A stretch of DNA of 64,000 nucleotides from CAMCHP01 sp036835325 (GCA_036835325.1 DAITMF010000011.1:1-64000); one strand, 5' to 3'; shown: positions 8,725 to 18,065, counted from the first letter of the stretch. Program-made: numbers and translations. The notes: a model not told the origin generated them from the sequence alone.

Positions 8725-10530
8725 TCAGATGTTTTGCAGCTTGACCAAACGGGCGTACTCCCCTTCGCGTGCCATGAGGTCAATGTGCGTGCCTTCTTCA
8801 GCGACTTGACCGTCGCGAATAACCACAATGCGATCGGCATTCTGGATGGTGCTCAAACGGTGAGCGATAACCAATGAAGTGCGGTTTTGCATGAGCTTGT
8901 AAATGGCATCCTGCACCAACTTTTCGCTCTCGGTGTCAAGGGCGCTGGTGGCTTCATCCAACACAAGAATTGGAGGGTTCATGTACACAGCGCGAGCGAT
9001 GCTGATGCGTTGCTTTTGGCCGCCACTGAGCTTTCCTCCTCCATCCCCAACCACAAAATTAAAGTCGCCCGGGAGAGCAAGAATGAATTGCTCAGCATTG
9101 GCAACGCGAGCCGCTTCACGCACACGGTCCATATCAGGATGCTCTTCACCCAAGGCGATGTTGGCAATGATGCTGTCGTTGAACAGCAAAGCATCTTGAG
9201 TGACTACGCCCATCAGCTTTCGAACGTCGTAGAGTTTGTATTCGGTCAGTGGCAGCCCGTCGAGCTCAACAGCGCCCTCATTGACGTCGTAAAAGCGACC
9301 GACAAGGTTGGCAAGGGTTGACTTGCCTCCGCCTGAGGGGCCGACGAGCGCGACCGTTTCGCCTTTTTTGATTTCGAGGTTAAGGTTTTTAACCACTGTT
9401 TGCGAGGCGTAAGCAAAGCTTACATTCTTGAAGCGCAAGGTGCTGTTGAAATCAGGCTTGGCCAACGCATCGGGCTTGTCAACAATGCGCATATCGGCGT
9501 GCAGAATCGAGTTGATGCGGTCAATGCTTGCACCGCCCTTGTTGATTTTAAAAATGGCATCACTGAATGCCCGAGCCGGTGCGATGATTTGCGAGAACAC
9601 CACCAAATAGCCGATGAAAAGGTCACCTGACATTCCGCCATCGCCTTTCAAAACGAGGCTTCCGCCAACGTACAGCAAAACGGCGATGACGCTTAACGAA
9701 ATGAACTCGCTCATGGGTGAAGCCAAGTACTCGCGTTTGTAGAGTCTCCGCATCAAACTGAAGTAACCATCGTTGTGGTCGTCAAAACGTTTGAAAAAGC
9801 GTGTTTCGGCATTGAACGCCTTGATGATTTTCAGACCGGTGATTGACTCATCGATGACTGAAATGAGCTCGCCCAGCTTGTCTTTTCCGCGCTTGGCGGC
9901 ATTCTTAAGGCTTTTTGCAATGCGTGAAATCAAAAAACCGGAGATGGGCAAAAAGATGAGCGCAAACAGGGTCAGTTTCCAGCTGATTGCGAAAAGTGTC
10001 GCCAGTGACAGCACAATCATCAGCGGCGATTTGATCATAACTTCGAGGGTTCCGATGACCGAGAATTCAATTTCCATGAGGTCATTGGTCATGCGCGAAA
10101 TGATGTCGCCACGGCGTTCGTCGCTGTAGTATCCGATGGGCAAGTTGACCGCCTTACGGTACAGTTTCTGCCGCAAATCGCGGGCAACGCCCGTGCGAAT
10201 GGTCGCCAAACTGTAAAGCGACAGGTAGCCAACGGTGTTTTTGAGCAGTGCAAGCACGACAATGAAGATGCACATCCAAAACAGGGCTTCGCCCCTGCCA
10301 TTTTCAGCCACGTAGGCATCGAGCCAGCCGGCGATTTTGGCGTAACCAAAATCATCTCCTTCGGCGCTTTGCACTGCCGGCTCGCTTGCAAAAAGGATGC
10401 GTAGAAACGGCACAACACTGAGGAAGGTGAACAGCGAAAGAAACGCGTTCAACACATTGAAAACGATGTTGGCGTAGAGGTTTGATTTGTAACCGCCAAT
10501 GAGCCGAAGTATGTCGGTAAACTTTTTCAC
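8725..10530 (-). CDS. MsbA-type ABC exporter (permease-ATPase fusion)
   Basis: 601 residues. About six membrane segments in residues 15-330 (ABC transporter type 1 fold) are followed by a complete nucleotide-binding domain: Walker A GPSGGGKST (397-405), signature LSGGQ (501-505), Walker B ILVLDEATS (521-529) and H-loop His557. Length and order fit lipid A or multidrug exporters of the MsbA family in the inner membrane; the substrate cannot be told from sequence. It starts 6 nt after the purB stop, so the two are likely cotranscribed. Confidence 0.9.
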   Translation of the reverse strand: MKKFTDILRLIGGYKSNLYANIVFNVLNAFLSLFTFLSVVPFLRILFASEPAVQSAEGDDFGYAKIAGWLDAYVAENGRGEALFWMCIFIVVLALLKNTVGYLSLYSLATIRTGVARDLRQKLYRKAVNLPIGYYSDERRGDIISRMTNDLMEIEFSVIGTLEVMIKSPLMIVLSLATLFAISWKLTLFALIFLPISGFLISRIAKSLKNAAKRGKDKLGELISVIDESITGLKIIKAFNAETRFFKRFDDHNDGYFSLMRRLYKREYLASPMSEFISLSVIAVLLYVGGSLVLKGDGGMSGDLFIGYLVVFSQIIAPARAFSDAIFKINKGGASIDRINSILHADMRIVDKPDALAKPDFNSTLRFKNVSFAYASQTVVKNLNLEIKKGETVALVGPSGGGKSTLANLVGRFYDVNEGAVELDGLPLTEYKLYDVRKLMGVVTQDALLFNDSIIANIALGEEHPDMDRVREAARVANAEQFILALPGDFNFVVGDGGGKLSGGQKQRISIARAVYMNPPILVLDEATSALDTESEKLVQDAIYKLMQNRTSLVIAHRLSTIQNADRIVVIRDGQVAEEGTHIDLMAREGEYARLVKLQNI

Positions 10531-10536
10531 AGAGGA

Positions 10537-11880
10537 TTAGGCACCGGTGAATGTCCAAGGAGTAATGGCCCGCATTTCGGCCTTTACATCGTCGCTTACC
10601 TCGAGGCCATTGATGAAGGTTTGGATGGATGCTTCATCGATTGCCGCGTTGGTTCGGGTAAGCGCCTTCAGCGTTTCGTAGGGTTTTGGGTAGGCTTCTC
10701 TTCGGAGGATGGTTTGGATGGCCTCTGCCACCACCGCCCAATTTGCTTTGAGGTCGGCATCAAAGGCTTCTTTATTGAGGAGGAGCTTGCTCATGCCTTT
10801 GCGTGAGGCCTTGAGGGCGATAAGGCCGTACGACAACGGCATGCCCAAGTTTCGGAGGACTGTGGAGTCAGTGAGGTCACGCTGCAATCGCGACACCGGA
10901 AGTTTGGCTGCGAGGTGTTCGAGCAGTGCATTGGCCAAGCCGAGGTTGCCTTCGCTGTTCTCGAAGTCGATTGGATTGACCTTGTGGGGCATGGCCGACG
11001 AGCCGACTTCGCCCGCTTTGATCTTCTGCTTGAAGTACTCCATCGAGATGTAGGTCCACATATCGCGGTTAAAGTCGATCAAAATCGTGTGAATGCGCTT
11101 CAGCCCATCGCAGAATGCCGCGAGGTTGTCGTAGTGTTCGATTTGGGTGGTTGGGAAAGAGCGGCTCAGTTTCAAAGTGTTTTGTACAAAGTCGCTTGCG
11201 AAAGCATGCCAATCAATCGTTGGGTACGCTACGACGTGGGCATTTAGGTTACCGGTGGCCCCTCCGAATTTCGCACTGAACGGAAGGTTTTGCAACTGAG
11301 CCAGCTGCGTCTCAAGGCGCACCGCAAATACCTTAAGTTCTTTGCCAAGGCGGGTTGGTGAGGCCGGTTGGCCGTGGGTGCGAGCGAGCATGGCGACATC
11401 TTTCCACTCATCGGCCAGCGCATTGAGCTCATCAACGAGCGCGCGGAACTCAGGCAGGTATACCTTTTCGAAACCGTCTTTCAGCGACAGCGGTGTGGCT
11501 GTGTTGTTGATGTCTTGTGACGTCAATCCGAAATGGACGAACTCGAGAATGCTGTGGAGCTGCATTTCTTCGAGAACCGATTTCAGAAAGTATTCAACGG
11601 CTTTTACGTCGTGGTTGGTGGTTTCTTCGGTTTTTTTGATGGCCAATGCATCGGCTTCGCTGAATGCGTTGACTTTGCGGCGAAGCTCAGCACGGTGTGC
11701 TTCGCTAAGCGGAGGCAATTGGGGAAGGCCTACATCTGACAACGCGATGAGGTATTCGACTTCCACATGAAAACGGTAGCGAATCAATCCGAATTCAGAA
11801 AAGTAGGCGGCAAGTTCGTCGACTTTATTGCGGTACCGTCCATCGACAGGGGAAATCGCTGTCAGCGGTGTAAGTTCCAT
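10537..11880 (-). CDS. purB: Adenylosuccinate lyase
   Basis: 447 residues. Cleaves adenylosuccinate to AMP plus fumarate and SAICAR to AICAR plus fumarate in purine synthesis. Shows the fumarase/lyase superfamily signature SSAMPHKVNP at 294-303, the HGQPASPT segment around His169 and TSQDINNT at 120-127; the N-terminus LTAISPVDGRY is typical of PurB. Upstream are a TACCTTTG box (11901-11908) and a 14-bp dyad in the leader (11887-11900). The ABC exporter follows 6 nt downstream. Confidence 0.96.
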   Translation of the reverse strand: MELTPLTAISPVDGRYRNKVDELAAYFSEFGLIRYRFHVEVEYLIALSDVGLPQLPPLSEAHRAELRRKVNAFSEADALAIKKTEETTNHDVKAVEYFLKSVLEEMQLHSILEFVHFGLTSQDINNTATPLSLKDGFEKVYLPEFRALVDELNALADEWKDVAMLARTHGQPASPTRLGKELKVFAVRLETQLAQLQNLPFSAKFGGATGNLNAHVVAYPTIDWHAFASDFVQNTLKLSRSFPTTQIEHYDNLAAFCDGLKRIHTILIDFNRDMWTYISMEYFKQKIKAGEVGSSAMPHKVNPIDFENSEGNLGLANALLEHLAAKLPVSRLQRDLTDSTVLRNLGMPLSYGLIALKASRKGMSKLLLNKEAFDADLKANWAVVAEAIQTILRREAYPKPYETLKALTRTNAAIDEASIQTFINGLEVSDDVKAEMRAITPWTFTGA

Positions 11881-11886
11881 AGGAAA

Positions 11887-11900
11887 CGCTTTGAAAAGCG
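11887..11900. promoter_or_regulatory. 14-bp dyad in the purB leader
   Basis: A 6-bp perfect inverted repeat (CGCTTT/AAAGCG) with a 2-nt centre lies directly after the -7 box at 11901-11908 and 6 nt before the purB ATG. Its position around the likely transcription start would suit an operator; this is inference. Confidence 0.3.
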
Positions 11901-11908
11901 CAAAGGTA
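11901..11908 (-). promoter_or_regulatory. Bacteroidota -7 box (TACCTTTG)
   Basis: Exact TAnnTTTG match on the minus strand, 20 nt upstream of the purB ATG at 11880. Confidence 0.6.
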
Positions 11909-11972
11909 CGTCATTTTCAAGCATCCATTAAACCATTGCGCACGACCGGAGTCAAAGCTGTAGATTTCGATT

Positions 11973-12521
11973 GTGAAGCCTGAAGTGACCGATACCAGCT
12001 TGCCCACCGGAGAAGCACTTCGTGGACGTGAGACCGATGTATTCAACGCATTGGTTGAGCGCTACAGCATGCGCATATACCATCACTTGAGGCGAATGAC
12101 CGGATCACACAACGATGCCGACGACTTGGTACAAGAGACCTACATACGTGTTTGGAAGGCGCTTCCTGAGTTCAGGGGCGACAGCGAGTGGTTCACTTGG
12201 ATTTACCGCATTGCCACAAATCTATGCTTAAGTTTCTTGGAGAAGCAGCGCCGCATGCCCCTGGTCGAATTTGAGAGCTCGCACGCGAACGGCTCAGTTT
12301 ACAGCGATGAACTCGACAGTGAAGCGGTTCTCAAGCGGCTCAATGAAGCCATCGCCTTGTTGCCTGAAAAGCAGCGGGCTGTATTTTGCATGCGCTACTT
12401 TGATGAGATGAGCTATGAGCAACTCAGCGCGGTCACTTCTACCTCTGTTGGTGCATTGAAGGCCTCTTACCATCATGCCGTAAAAAAACTAGAAGACTAC
12501 CTAACGCATCCCCGATCATGA
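11973..12521 (+). CDS. ECF-type RNA polymerase sigma factor
   Basis: 182 residues from a GTG start. Region 2 is seen at about residues 25-95 (DADDLVQETYIRVWKAL and WFTWIYRIATNLCL) and region 4 at about 120-178 (LPEKQRAVFCMRYFDEMSYEQLS, then a GALKASYHHAVKKL helix). No region 3, as usual for ECF factors. The stop overlaps the next ATG (ATGA at 12518-12521), and the next two genes form a likely anti-sigma/sensor set. A TAGATTTC -7-like box at 11961-11968 ends 4 nt before the GTG, so the message may be leaderless and the factor may drive its own promoter. Confidence 0.93.
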   Translation: MKPEVTDTSLPTGEALRGRETDVFNALVERYSMRIYHHLRRMTGSHNDADDLVQETYIRVWKALPEFRGDSEWFTWIYRIATNLCLSFLEKQRRMPLVEFESSHANGSVYSDELDSEAVLKRLNEAIALLPEKQRAVFCMRYFDEMSYEQLSAVTSTSVGALKASYHHAVKKLEDYLTHPRS

Positions 12522-13012
12522 ACGACATGAATTTTTACGAAGACGACCCAAAGAGCGATTTGCTTGATTCTGTGGGCAAGCGCAACGGGTATGCCGTGCC
12601 TGAAGGGTATGCCGAAGACCTACAGAACCGGCTTAAATCTACACCGGATCAATCCGAATCGGCAGCACCGAAGGTGGTTCGGCACTTGGCTAACCGGAAA
12701 ATCTGGTCATTGGCAGCGGCTGCGGCCTGTTTGTTGGCTGCTGTTCTCATCCTTCCCCAAAAAGAAGAAAAACCAACCCCATGCACCACATTTGACTGCA
12801 TGGTAGAAGCTTGGGCCGAAGATGATAATGCCCTCAGTGATTTACCGGATGACTTTATCGCCTCGCGCGATTTGCACGCCACAATTGACGTTTTGGATAT
12901 GCAGTACGGGATGTTTGCCTCGATTGATGACACCACAATGGTGTTGTTTTTGACCGATGGTTACCTTTCATATTTGGAATTGTACGGACTTTTAGAACAG
13001 GAACAGCAATGA
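12518..13012 (+). CDS. Probable anti-sigma factor, single membrane span
   Basis: 164 residues. A polar N-terminal 60 residues (cytoplasmic, MNDMNFYEDDPKSDLLDSVG) precedes one hydrophobic segment at about 62-80 (IWSLAAAAACLLAAVLIL), then a periplasmic tail with two close cysteines (PTPCTTFDC). That topology and the ATGA overlaps with the ECF sigma gene before it and the Spy-like gene after it fit a membrane anti-sigma factor. No zinc-type HxxxCxxC anti-sigma motif is present, so the role rests mainly on context. Confidence 0.65.
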   Translation: MNDMNFYEDDPKSDLLDSVGKRNGYAVPEGYAEDLQNRLKSTPDQSESAAPKVVRHLANRKIWSLAAAAACLLAAVLILPQKEEKPTPCTTFDCMVEAWAEDDNALSDLPDDFIASRDLHATIDVLDMQYGMFASIDDTTMVLFLTDGYLSYLELYGLLEQEQQ

Positions 13013-13461
13013 AACACGCAGTGATTTTACTGGCCTTTTTTGCCTCGCTTGGGGCTCTTGCACAACCTTCAGGAGAGCGCATTGAACGGTTAAAGCAACT
13101 GAAGGTGGCTTACCTCAGCGAGGCGCTGAATCTTACGGTTGAAGAAGGGCAGCAGTTCTGGCCCCTCTACAATGCCTACGAAGCAAAACGCGAGGCCAGT
13201 TTTCAGCAGCGAAGAGTGCTGTGGACGCAATTGAGCAAATCGGCCGAAAACAGCAGTGAGAAGTCATTGTTTGACGCGTTGGCCGCCGAACGCAGCCTAC
13301 AGGAAGAGCTTCACCGCGAGACCGAAGCTTACGCGCGCAAGGTGCTGCCCATACTCGGGGTGAGCAGAACGGCGAAGCTGTTGAGTGCCGAAGAAGAATT
13401 CAGAGAGCGGTTGATGCGCGAATTGCGCGACCGTGGCGAAGGCGCGCAACGCCGGCGTTAA
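13009..13461 (+). CDS. Spy/CpxP-like periplasmic protein
   Basis: 150 residues with a signal peptide (MKHAVILLAFFASLGALAQ). The mature part is almost wholly charged alpha helix: ERIERLKQLKVAYLSEALNL, EEGQQFWPLYNAYEAKREA and a basic C-terminus. This matches the small periplasmic sensor proteins that accompany ECF sigma genes in Bacteroidota and resemble Spy/CpxP. The start overlaps the anti-sigma stop (ATGA at 13009-13012). The stop shares TTAA with the convergent msrB stop. Probable job: sensing misfolded protein or envelope stress (inference). Confidence 0.7.
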   Translation: MKHAVILLAFFASLGALAQPSGERIERLKQLKVAYLSEALNLTVEEGQQFWPLYNAYEAKREASFQQRRVLWTQLSKSAENSSEKSLFDALAAERSLQEELHRETEAYARKVLPILGVSRTAKLLSAEEEFRERLMRELRDRGEGAQRRR

Positions 13462-13886
13462 CCGACGTCGTTGCTTTCTTTGAAGTCGAGACACACCGAG
13501 TTCACGCAGTATCTGACTCCGGTGCTGGTAGGTCCATCAGGAAATACATGTCCGAGGTGCGAATGGCATGAACCGCAGAGAATTTCTACGCGGATCATGT
13601 TGTGCGAATAGTCAGGCCGTTCGACAATCACTCCTTTGCCAATCGCGCGGTCAAAACTGGGCCATCCGCAGTGGCTATCGAACTTTGAATCGCTTGTGAA
13701 GAGTACTTCGTTGCATGCTTTGCAGTGGTAATTGCCTTGCTCAAAAAAGGTGGTGTACTTCCCTGAGAAAGGGAGTTCTGTGCCCGCCTTGCGCATGACG
13801 CGGTATTCTTCGGGCGTTAGTTCGGCCCGCCATTGCTCATCCGTTTTGACCACCTTGAGATTGCCGTGGTTTGTCTGATCCGCCAT
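13458..13886 (-). CDS. msrB: Peptide-methionine (R)-S-oxide reductase
   Basis: 142 residues from the ATG at 13886. Reduces methionine-R-sulfoxide in proteins. Shows LTPEEYRVMRKAGTELPFSG, two zinc CxxC pairs (CKAC and CGSC), the HCGWPSF segment and the catalytic cysteine in GVRYCVNS. No signal peptide, so cytoplasmic. The gene starts inside the 3' end of the DEAD-box helicase gene in another frame (50-bp overlap); longer in-frame starts would only extend this overlap into sequence unlike MsrB. Confidence 0.94.
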   Translation of the reverse strand: MADQTNHGNLKVVKTDEQWRAELTPEEYRVMRKAGTELPFSGKYTTFFEQGNYHCKACNEVLFTSDSKFDSHCGWPSFDRAIGKGVIVERPDYSHNMIRVEILCGSCHSHLGHVFPDGPTSTGVRYCVNSVCLDFKESNDVG

Positions 13887-15201
13887 TGTTCCTTCTGCGT
13901 TTGTTTGAGCCTCCTCGTCCGGACTGACCATTCGACTGACCGCCGCTTTTGTGCCGGGGTTTTGACCCGCGGTTGTTGCCGTCGTTGCTTCGGTTTTTAC
14001 TTCGACCCGAACCCGGTCTCGGGTCATACGCCGGAGCATCACCGAATTCGTTAGGGACCTCGAGCTTATTTACCGTTTGACCGATCAATTGTTCAATGCG
14101 GTAAAACTGAACTTGCTCTTCAGGGCCGATAAAGGTAACGGCTGTACCTGTGCGTGACGCCCGAGCGGTTCGGCCGATTCGGTGAACGTAGTCTTCGGCA
14201 TCACGAGGAACATCGATGTTTACGACCATTTCGATGTCATCGATGTCAATGCCTCGTGCCACAACATTGGTGGCCACGAGTACCGGCAACTTTCGATTTC
14301 GGAACTCCAGGAGGACTTCTTCGCGTTCTTTTTGTTCGAGGTCGGATGAGATTTCGCGTGCTTTGACGCCCTTTTTGACCAAAGCCCTTGTGACTTCTGA
14401 AACGGCTTTTTTAGTGGATGCGAATACGATAACGCTTTTCCAGTCGTCAGATTTGAGGATGTGGGCTAACAAAGGCACTTTTTGTTGTCCGAACACCACG
14501 TAGGCCTGTTGGGTAACGCCTTCGGCCGGTTTGCTGAGCGCGATATTGACCGTAACCGGGTTTCGTTGGAATTGCCTTGTGAGGTTCAGGATGTTGTCGG
14601 GCATTGTAGCCGAGAACAGCAAGGTTTGCCGGTTCTCATTGGTTTGGTTGATGATGCGCACAATGTCTTGGTAGAACCCCATATCGAGCATACGATCGGC
14701 TTCATCAAGGATGAGCACTGGGCAGCTATCAAGCGGCACATAACCGAGGTTAATGTGCGAAAGCAAACGGCCTGGGGTTGCGATAACCACATCAACACCT
14801 TCTGTTAGGGCCTTTTTCTCCATACTGAAGCCCATGCCATCGCCACCGCCGTAGATGGCTTTGCTTGACAAGCCTGTGTAGTACGAAAGGCCTTCCATTG
14901 CTTGATCGATTTGAACGGCCAGTTCACGGGTTGGAACGATGATGAGTGCGCCAATTCCTTTTCGGTCAGGATTCTCCATCAAGCGATGAAGGGTTGGTAT
15001 GAGGAAGGCCGCTGTTTTTCCGGTTCCGGTTTGGGCGATTCCGATGACGTCTTTTCCTTCAAGGATTGGAGGGATGGCTGCCGCCTGAATGGGCGTTGCC
15101 TTTTCGAAGCCCATGGCTGTAATACCGTCAATGACGTCGTCGTTCAGCGGTAATTCGTCGAAGTAAACCGGTTCTTCCGGTGATGTTTCTTGAGTATTCA
15201 T
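13837..15201 (-). CDS. DEAD-box ATP-dependent RNA helicase
   Basis: 454 residues from the ATG at 15201 (the longer frame to 15315 adds sequence unlike the family). Motifs in order: Q-motif region (FEKATPIQ), motif I AQTGTGKT, Ia PTRELAVQ, II DEAD, III SAT, and VI HRIGRTAR. The tail from about residue 380 is rich in Gly, Arg, Lys, Ser and Asn, typical of RhlE-type helicases that remodel ribosomal or mRNA structures. The last 50 bp overlap the start of msrB. A TACCTTAG box at 15281-15288 on the minus strand may be its promoter. Confidence 0.95.
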   Translation of the reverse strand: MNTQETSPEEPVYFDELPLNDDVIDGITAMGFEKATPIQAAAIPPILEGKDVIGIAQTGTGKTAAFLIPTLHRLMENPDRKGIGALIIVPTRELAVQIDQAMEGLSYYTGLSSKAIYGGGDGMGFSMEKKALTEGVDVVIATPGRLLSHINLGYVPLDSCPVLILDEADRMLDMGFYQDIVRIINQTNENRQTLLFSATMPDNILNLTRQFQRNPVTVNIALSKPAEGVTQQAYVVFGQQKVPLLAHILKSDDWKSVIVFASTKKAVSEVTRALVKKGVKAREISSDLEQKEREEVLLEFRNRKLPVLVATNVVARGIDIDDIEMVVNIDVPRDAEDYVHRIGRTARASRTGTAVTFIGPEEQVQFYRIEQLIGQTVNKLEVPNEFGDAPAYDPRPGSGRSKNRSNDGNNRGSKPRHKSGGQSNGQSGRGGSNKRRRNNGGSDKPRQSQGGQNG

Positions 15202-15348
15202 GTGTATAGGATGCAATCTGTGCGATTCGATGGCGGGCGAACAGATTGCCTGTAAGAAAAGTAGTTGCCACCCGCTGCTAAGGTACGAGAAAGTTTGGGT
15301 TTGTGATTTCGTCAAAAAAAGTGAATCCCGATGCTTGCAACTTTCTAG

Positions 15349-15356
15349 TACCTTTA
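15349..15356 (+). promoter_or_regulatory. Probable -7 box (TACCTTTA)
   Basis: Near match to TAnnTTTG. It falls inside the longest possible reading frame of the next gene (15303), so translation probably starts downstream, at TTG 15369 or GTG 15393. Confidence 0.45.
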
Positions 15357-15392
15357 GGTGTCATTGTATTGATTGAAAACAACCACCGCTGC

Positions 15393-18065
15393 GTGAGCTA
15401 CTTACTGCGTCATCTGTGCCTCGTTCTATTGCTTACGGCCTCTTTTAAGGCCGATGCGACGCACATCGTAGGTGGTGAGATTTACTACCGTCATTTGGGC
15501 AGCAACAATTACGAGATAACCTTGAAAGTGTACCGTGATTGCGGCCCCACCAACACCTTGGGCACGAATTTCGATCAGCAAGCTCGGGTTGGCATATTTC
15601 GCGACAACCTTCTTTTTTCGATGCTGAACATGGATTTGTTCTCCGCCGAAGTGAGTTTTGTTCCGGTTATACTTGACAATCCGTGTTTCGTATTACCACC
15701 TGGGGTGTGCGTTGAAGAAGCCGTTTACACTGAAACGGTCAACTTGCCCCCTCATCCATCCGGATACGACATCATGCACCAGCGGTGCTGCAGGAATCCA
15801 TCCATCATTAACATTCAGTTTCCAGATGATTCAGGCGCAACCTTTTGGACGCAAGTACCCGGAAGCAACATTGTCACCGGAAATAGCAATCCGGTATTCA
15901 ACAGTCTTCCACCGGTAGCGCTTTGCGCAGGCGCAGAGTTTGTATTTGACCACAGCGCTTCCGACATTGACGGCGATTCATTGGTGTACGAATTTTGTAC
16001 CCCGATGCTGGGTGGAAGTCCGTTCGACCCAGCACCTCAACCGGGGCCGCCTCCGCCTTACCCACCCGTGGTTTGGATGCCTGGTTTCAATGGCGGGTAT
16101 CAAATTGCCAGCGATCCCGCATTTTCGATTGACTCTCAAACAGGATTGATGTCTGGTCTCGCCACCCAAACCGGACAGTACGTCATGGGTGTGTGCGTAT
16201 CTGAGTACCGCAATGGCGTTTTGCTGAGCACCACCAACCGTGATTTTCAGTTCAATGTGACCTTGTGCGAGCCGAATGTAGTGGTGACCGTGCCTGAGCA
16301 AGAAAGTTTTTGCGACGGATTGACCTTCTCGTTTTCGCAAACCTCGATTAACGCCGATAGCTTTTACTGGGATTTTGGCGACCCTACCACCGACGACGAC
16401 TGGTCAACAGAGCCAAATCCTGAATGGACTTACGCCGACACCGGATTGTACACCGTAACCTTGATCGCTAACCCAGGTTGGACGTGTGCAGATACTGTAT
16501 CGGCGGTATATGCAGCTTTCCCCGAAATCAATCCTGTGATTGTACAAACCGATTTCGACTGCTTGAATGATCAAACAGGATTGTACGATTTTGAAGCCGG
16601 AGGTAGCGACTTCACTTCAGAAGCCGAGTACTTGTGGGTATTCAATTTGCCCGGGGGTCCGGTTGTTTCTTCGCTTCAGAATCCTCAAAACATTGCAATA
16701 CCACCTGATGCTTCGTTCAGCGTAACCCTCACCGTGTTCGACACCGGGTGTGAAAGCGTAGTCACTCAAGAGTTTACCCCGCCCCCTGCACCTGTGGCTT
16801 TATTTCCTGCCCAAGAAACCTTTTGCGGAGGCCTTACATACGGTTTTGAAAACCTAAGTCAAAACGCTGAGACGTATCTGTGGGACTTCGGTTTGCCTGG
16901 ATCAGCTGCCACATCAACCGCTTTTGAACCTCAGTACACCTATGCCGATACAGGCGTTTACACTGTGACCCTCACGGCAATGGCGCCGGGAACATGTCCT
17001 GACCAAACTACCCAAACGCTCAACATTTATTGGTTGCTTGATGCGTTTTATGAGCCTCCGGCCGGACAGTGCTTTTCAGGCCACAGTTTCAGCTTCGCAG
17101 GAGAGGGCACTGAAGAGTCAGAAGCCGTTTACGAATGGGATTTCGAAGGACCGGCATCGTCGTCACAATTTACCGGCCAAAACATTGCCAATGTCACCTG
17201 GGATGCTCCCGGAGTCTACGAGGTAACGCTCACCGTTACAGCCAACGGCTGCGTTGACAGTTTCACGTGGCCGGTTGACATTATCCCCGATCCTAGCATT
17301 GATTTTTCAGGAGGCGGGGAAGGATGTCCACCTTTCCTCATCCACTTCGACAACAACTCCTTCACTGCTACGACGGCAAGTTATGTGTGGAATTTTGGGG
17401 ATGGAAAAAGCAGCACCTTGGCCAATCCGATTCACACCTACGAATTTCCCGGCACCTTTGACGTCACTTTGACAATGACCACGGGAGGTGATTGTGTTCA
17501 AACCTTGAGCATGTCATTGAACGACGCAGTGTTTTCGTACCCGCTTCCGCAGGCGGGGCTTGATATTGAGCCCAATACGGTGAACATTCTCGATCCGATC
17601 ATTGAAATCACCAACCTTTCAGAAGGCAATGTGACTTGCTTTTACAACTTCGGTGACGGTTCAACCAGCACAGAATGCGACCCCACATACAGCTACATCG
17701 GTTCAGGATACTTTGATGTAACGCAAACCGTAACCAATGAATACGGGTGCACAGATACCGCCAGAGGTGAAGTGCTTGTTGAAGGCACCTTGTTTTACGC
17801 TCCGAATGCATTTACACCTGACGGTGATGGCATCAATGATGCATGGAGGCCTGTTTTAACCGGATACACCCGCTACAAAATGGAAGTCTACAACCGTTGG
17901 GGTGAGCTTATTTTTTATTCGGAGGATGCGGAAGAGTGGTGGACAGGCGATGTGAAGGGAGGTGACCACTTCGCACAAGACGGCATCTACCTTTACCGTT
18001 GTGTGCTGCACGACTTGGCGGGTTTTCCGATGGAATTTGAAGGACACATCAACCTTGTTCGCTAA
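15393..18065 (+). CDS. PKD-repeat surface protein with T9SS type B sorting domain
   Basis: 890 residues from a GTG start chosen because it directly begins a signal peptide (VSYLLRHLCLVLLLTASFKA) and lies after a -7 box; no ATG is available, and TTG 15369 or GTG 15303 are alternatives. The mature N-terminus THIVGGEIYYR is a hallmark of a common Bacteroidota surface family. At least four PKD domains follow, each with a (Y/F)xWDFG core and a GxYxVTLT strand, e.g. YLWDFG and YVWNFGDG. The C-terminal 90 residues are a gliding-motility domain (APNAFTPDGDGIND, YNRWGEL, QDGIYLYR, GHINLVR). Secreted and attached to the surface by the T9SS; ligand unknown. Confidence 0.9.
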   Translation: MSYLLRHLCLVLLLTASFKADATHIVGGEIYYRHLGSNNYEITLKVYRDCGPTNTLGTNFDQQARVGIFRDNLLFSMLNMDLFSAEVSFVPVILDNPCFVLPPGVCVEEAVYTETVNLPPHPSGYDIMHQRCCRNPSIINIQFPDDSGATFWTQVPGSNIVTGNSNPVFNSLPPVALCAGAEFVFDHSASDIDGDSLVYEFCTPMLGGSPFDPAPQPGPPPPYPPVVWMPGFNGGYQIASDPAFSIDSQTGLMSGLATQTGQYVMGVCVSEYRNGVLLSTTNRDFQFNVTLCEPNVVVTVPEQESFCDGLTFSFSQTSINADSFYWDFGDPTTDDDWSTEPNPEWTYADTGLYTVTLIANPGWTCADTVSAVYAAFPEINPVIVQTDFDCLNDQTGLYDFEAGGSDFTSEAEYLWVFNLPGGPVVSSLQNPQNIAIPPDASFSVTLTVFDTGCESVVTQEFTPPPAPVALFPAQETFCGGLTYGFENLSQNAETYLWDFGLPGSAATSTAFEPQYTYADTGVYTVTLTAMAPGTCPDQTTQTLNIYWLLDAFYEPPAGQCFSGHSFSFAGEGTEESEAVYEWDFEGPASSSQFTGQNIANVTWDAPGVYEVTLTVTANGCVDSFTWPVDIIPDPSIDFSGGGEGCPPFLIHFDNNSFTATTASYVWNFGDGKSSTLANPIHTYEFPGTFDVTLTMTTGGDCVQTLSMSLNDAVFSYPLPQAGLDIEPNTVNILDPIIEITNLSEGNVTCFYNFGDGSTSTECDPTYSYIGSGYFDVTQTVTNEYGCTDTARGEVLVEGTLFYAPNAFTPDGDGINDAWRPVLTGYTRYKMEVYNRWGELIFYSEDAEEWWTGDVKGGDHFAQDGIYLYRCVLHDLAGFPMEFEGHINLVR

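Noticed and set aside
15202..15315. Longer N-terminus for the DEAD-box helicase (start at 15315)
   Set aside because: The extra 38 residues are unlike the family, include the probable promoter region, and the ATG at 15201 directly precedes the conserved N-terminus.
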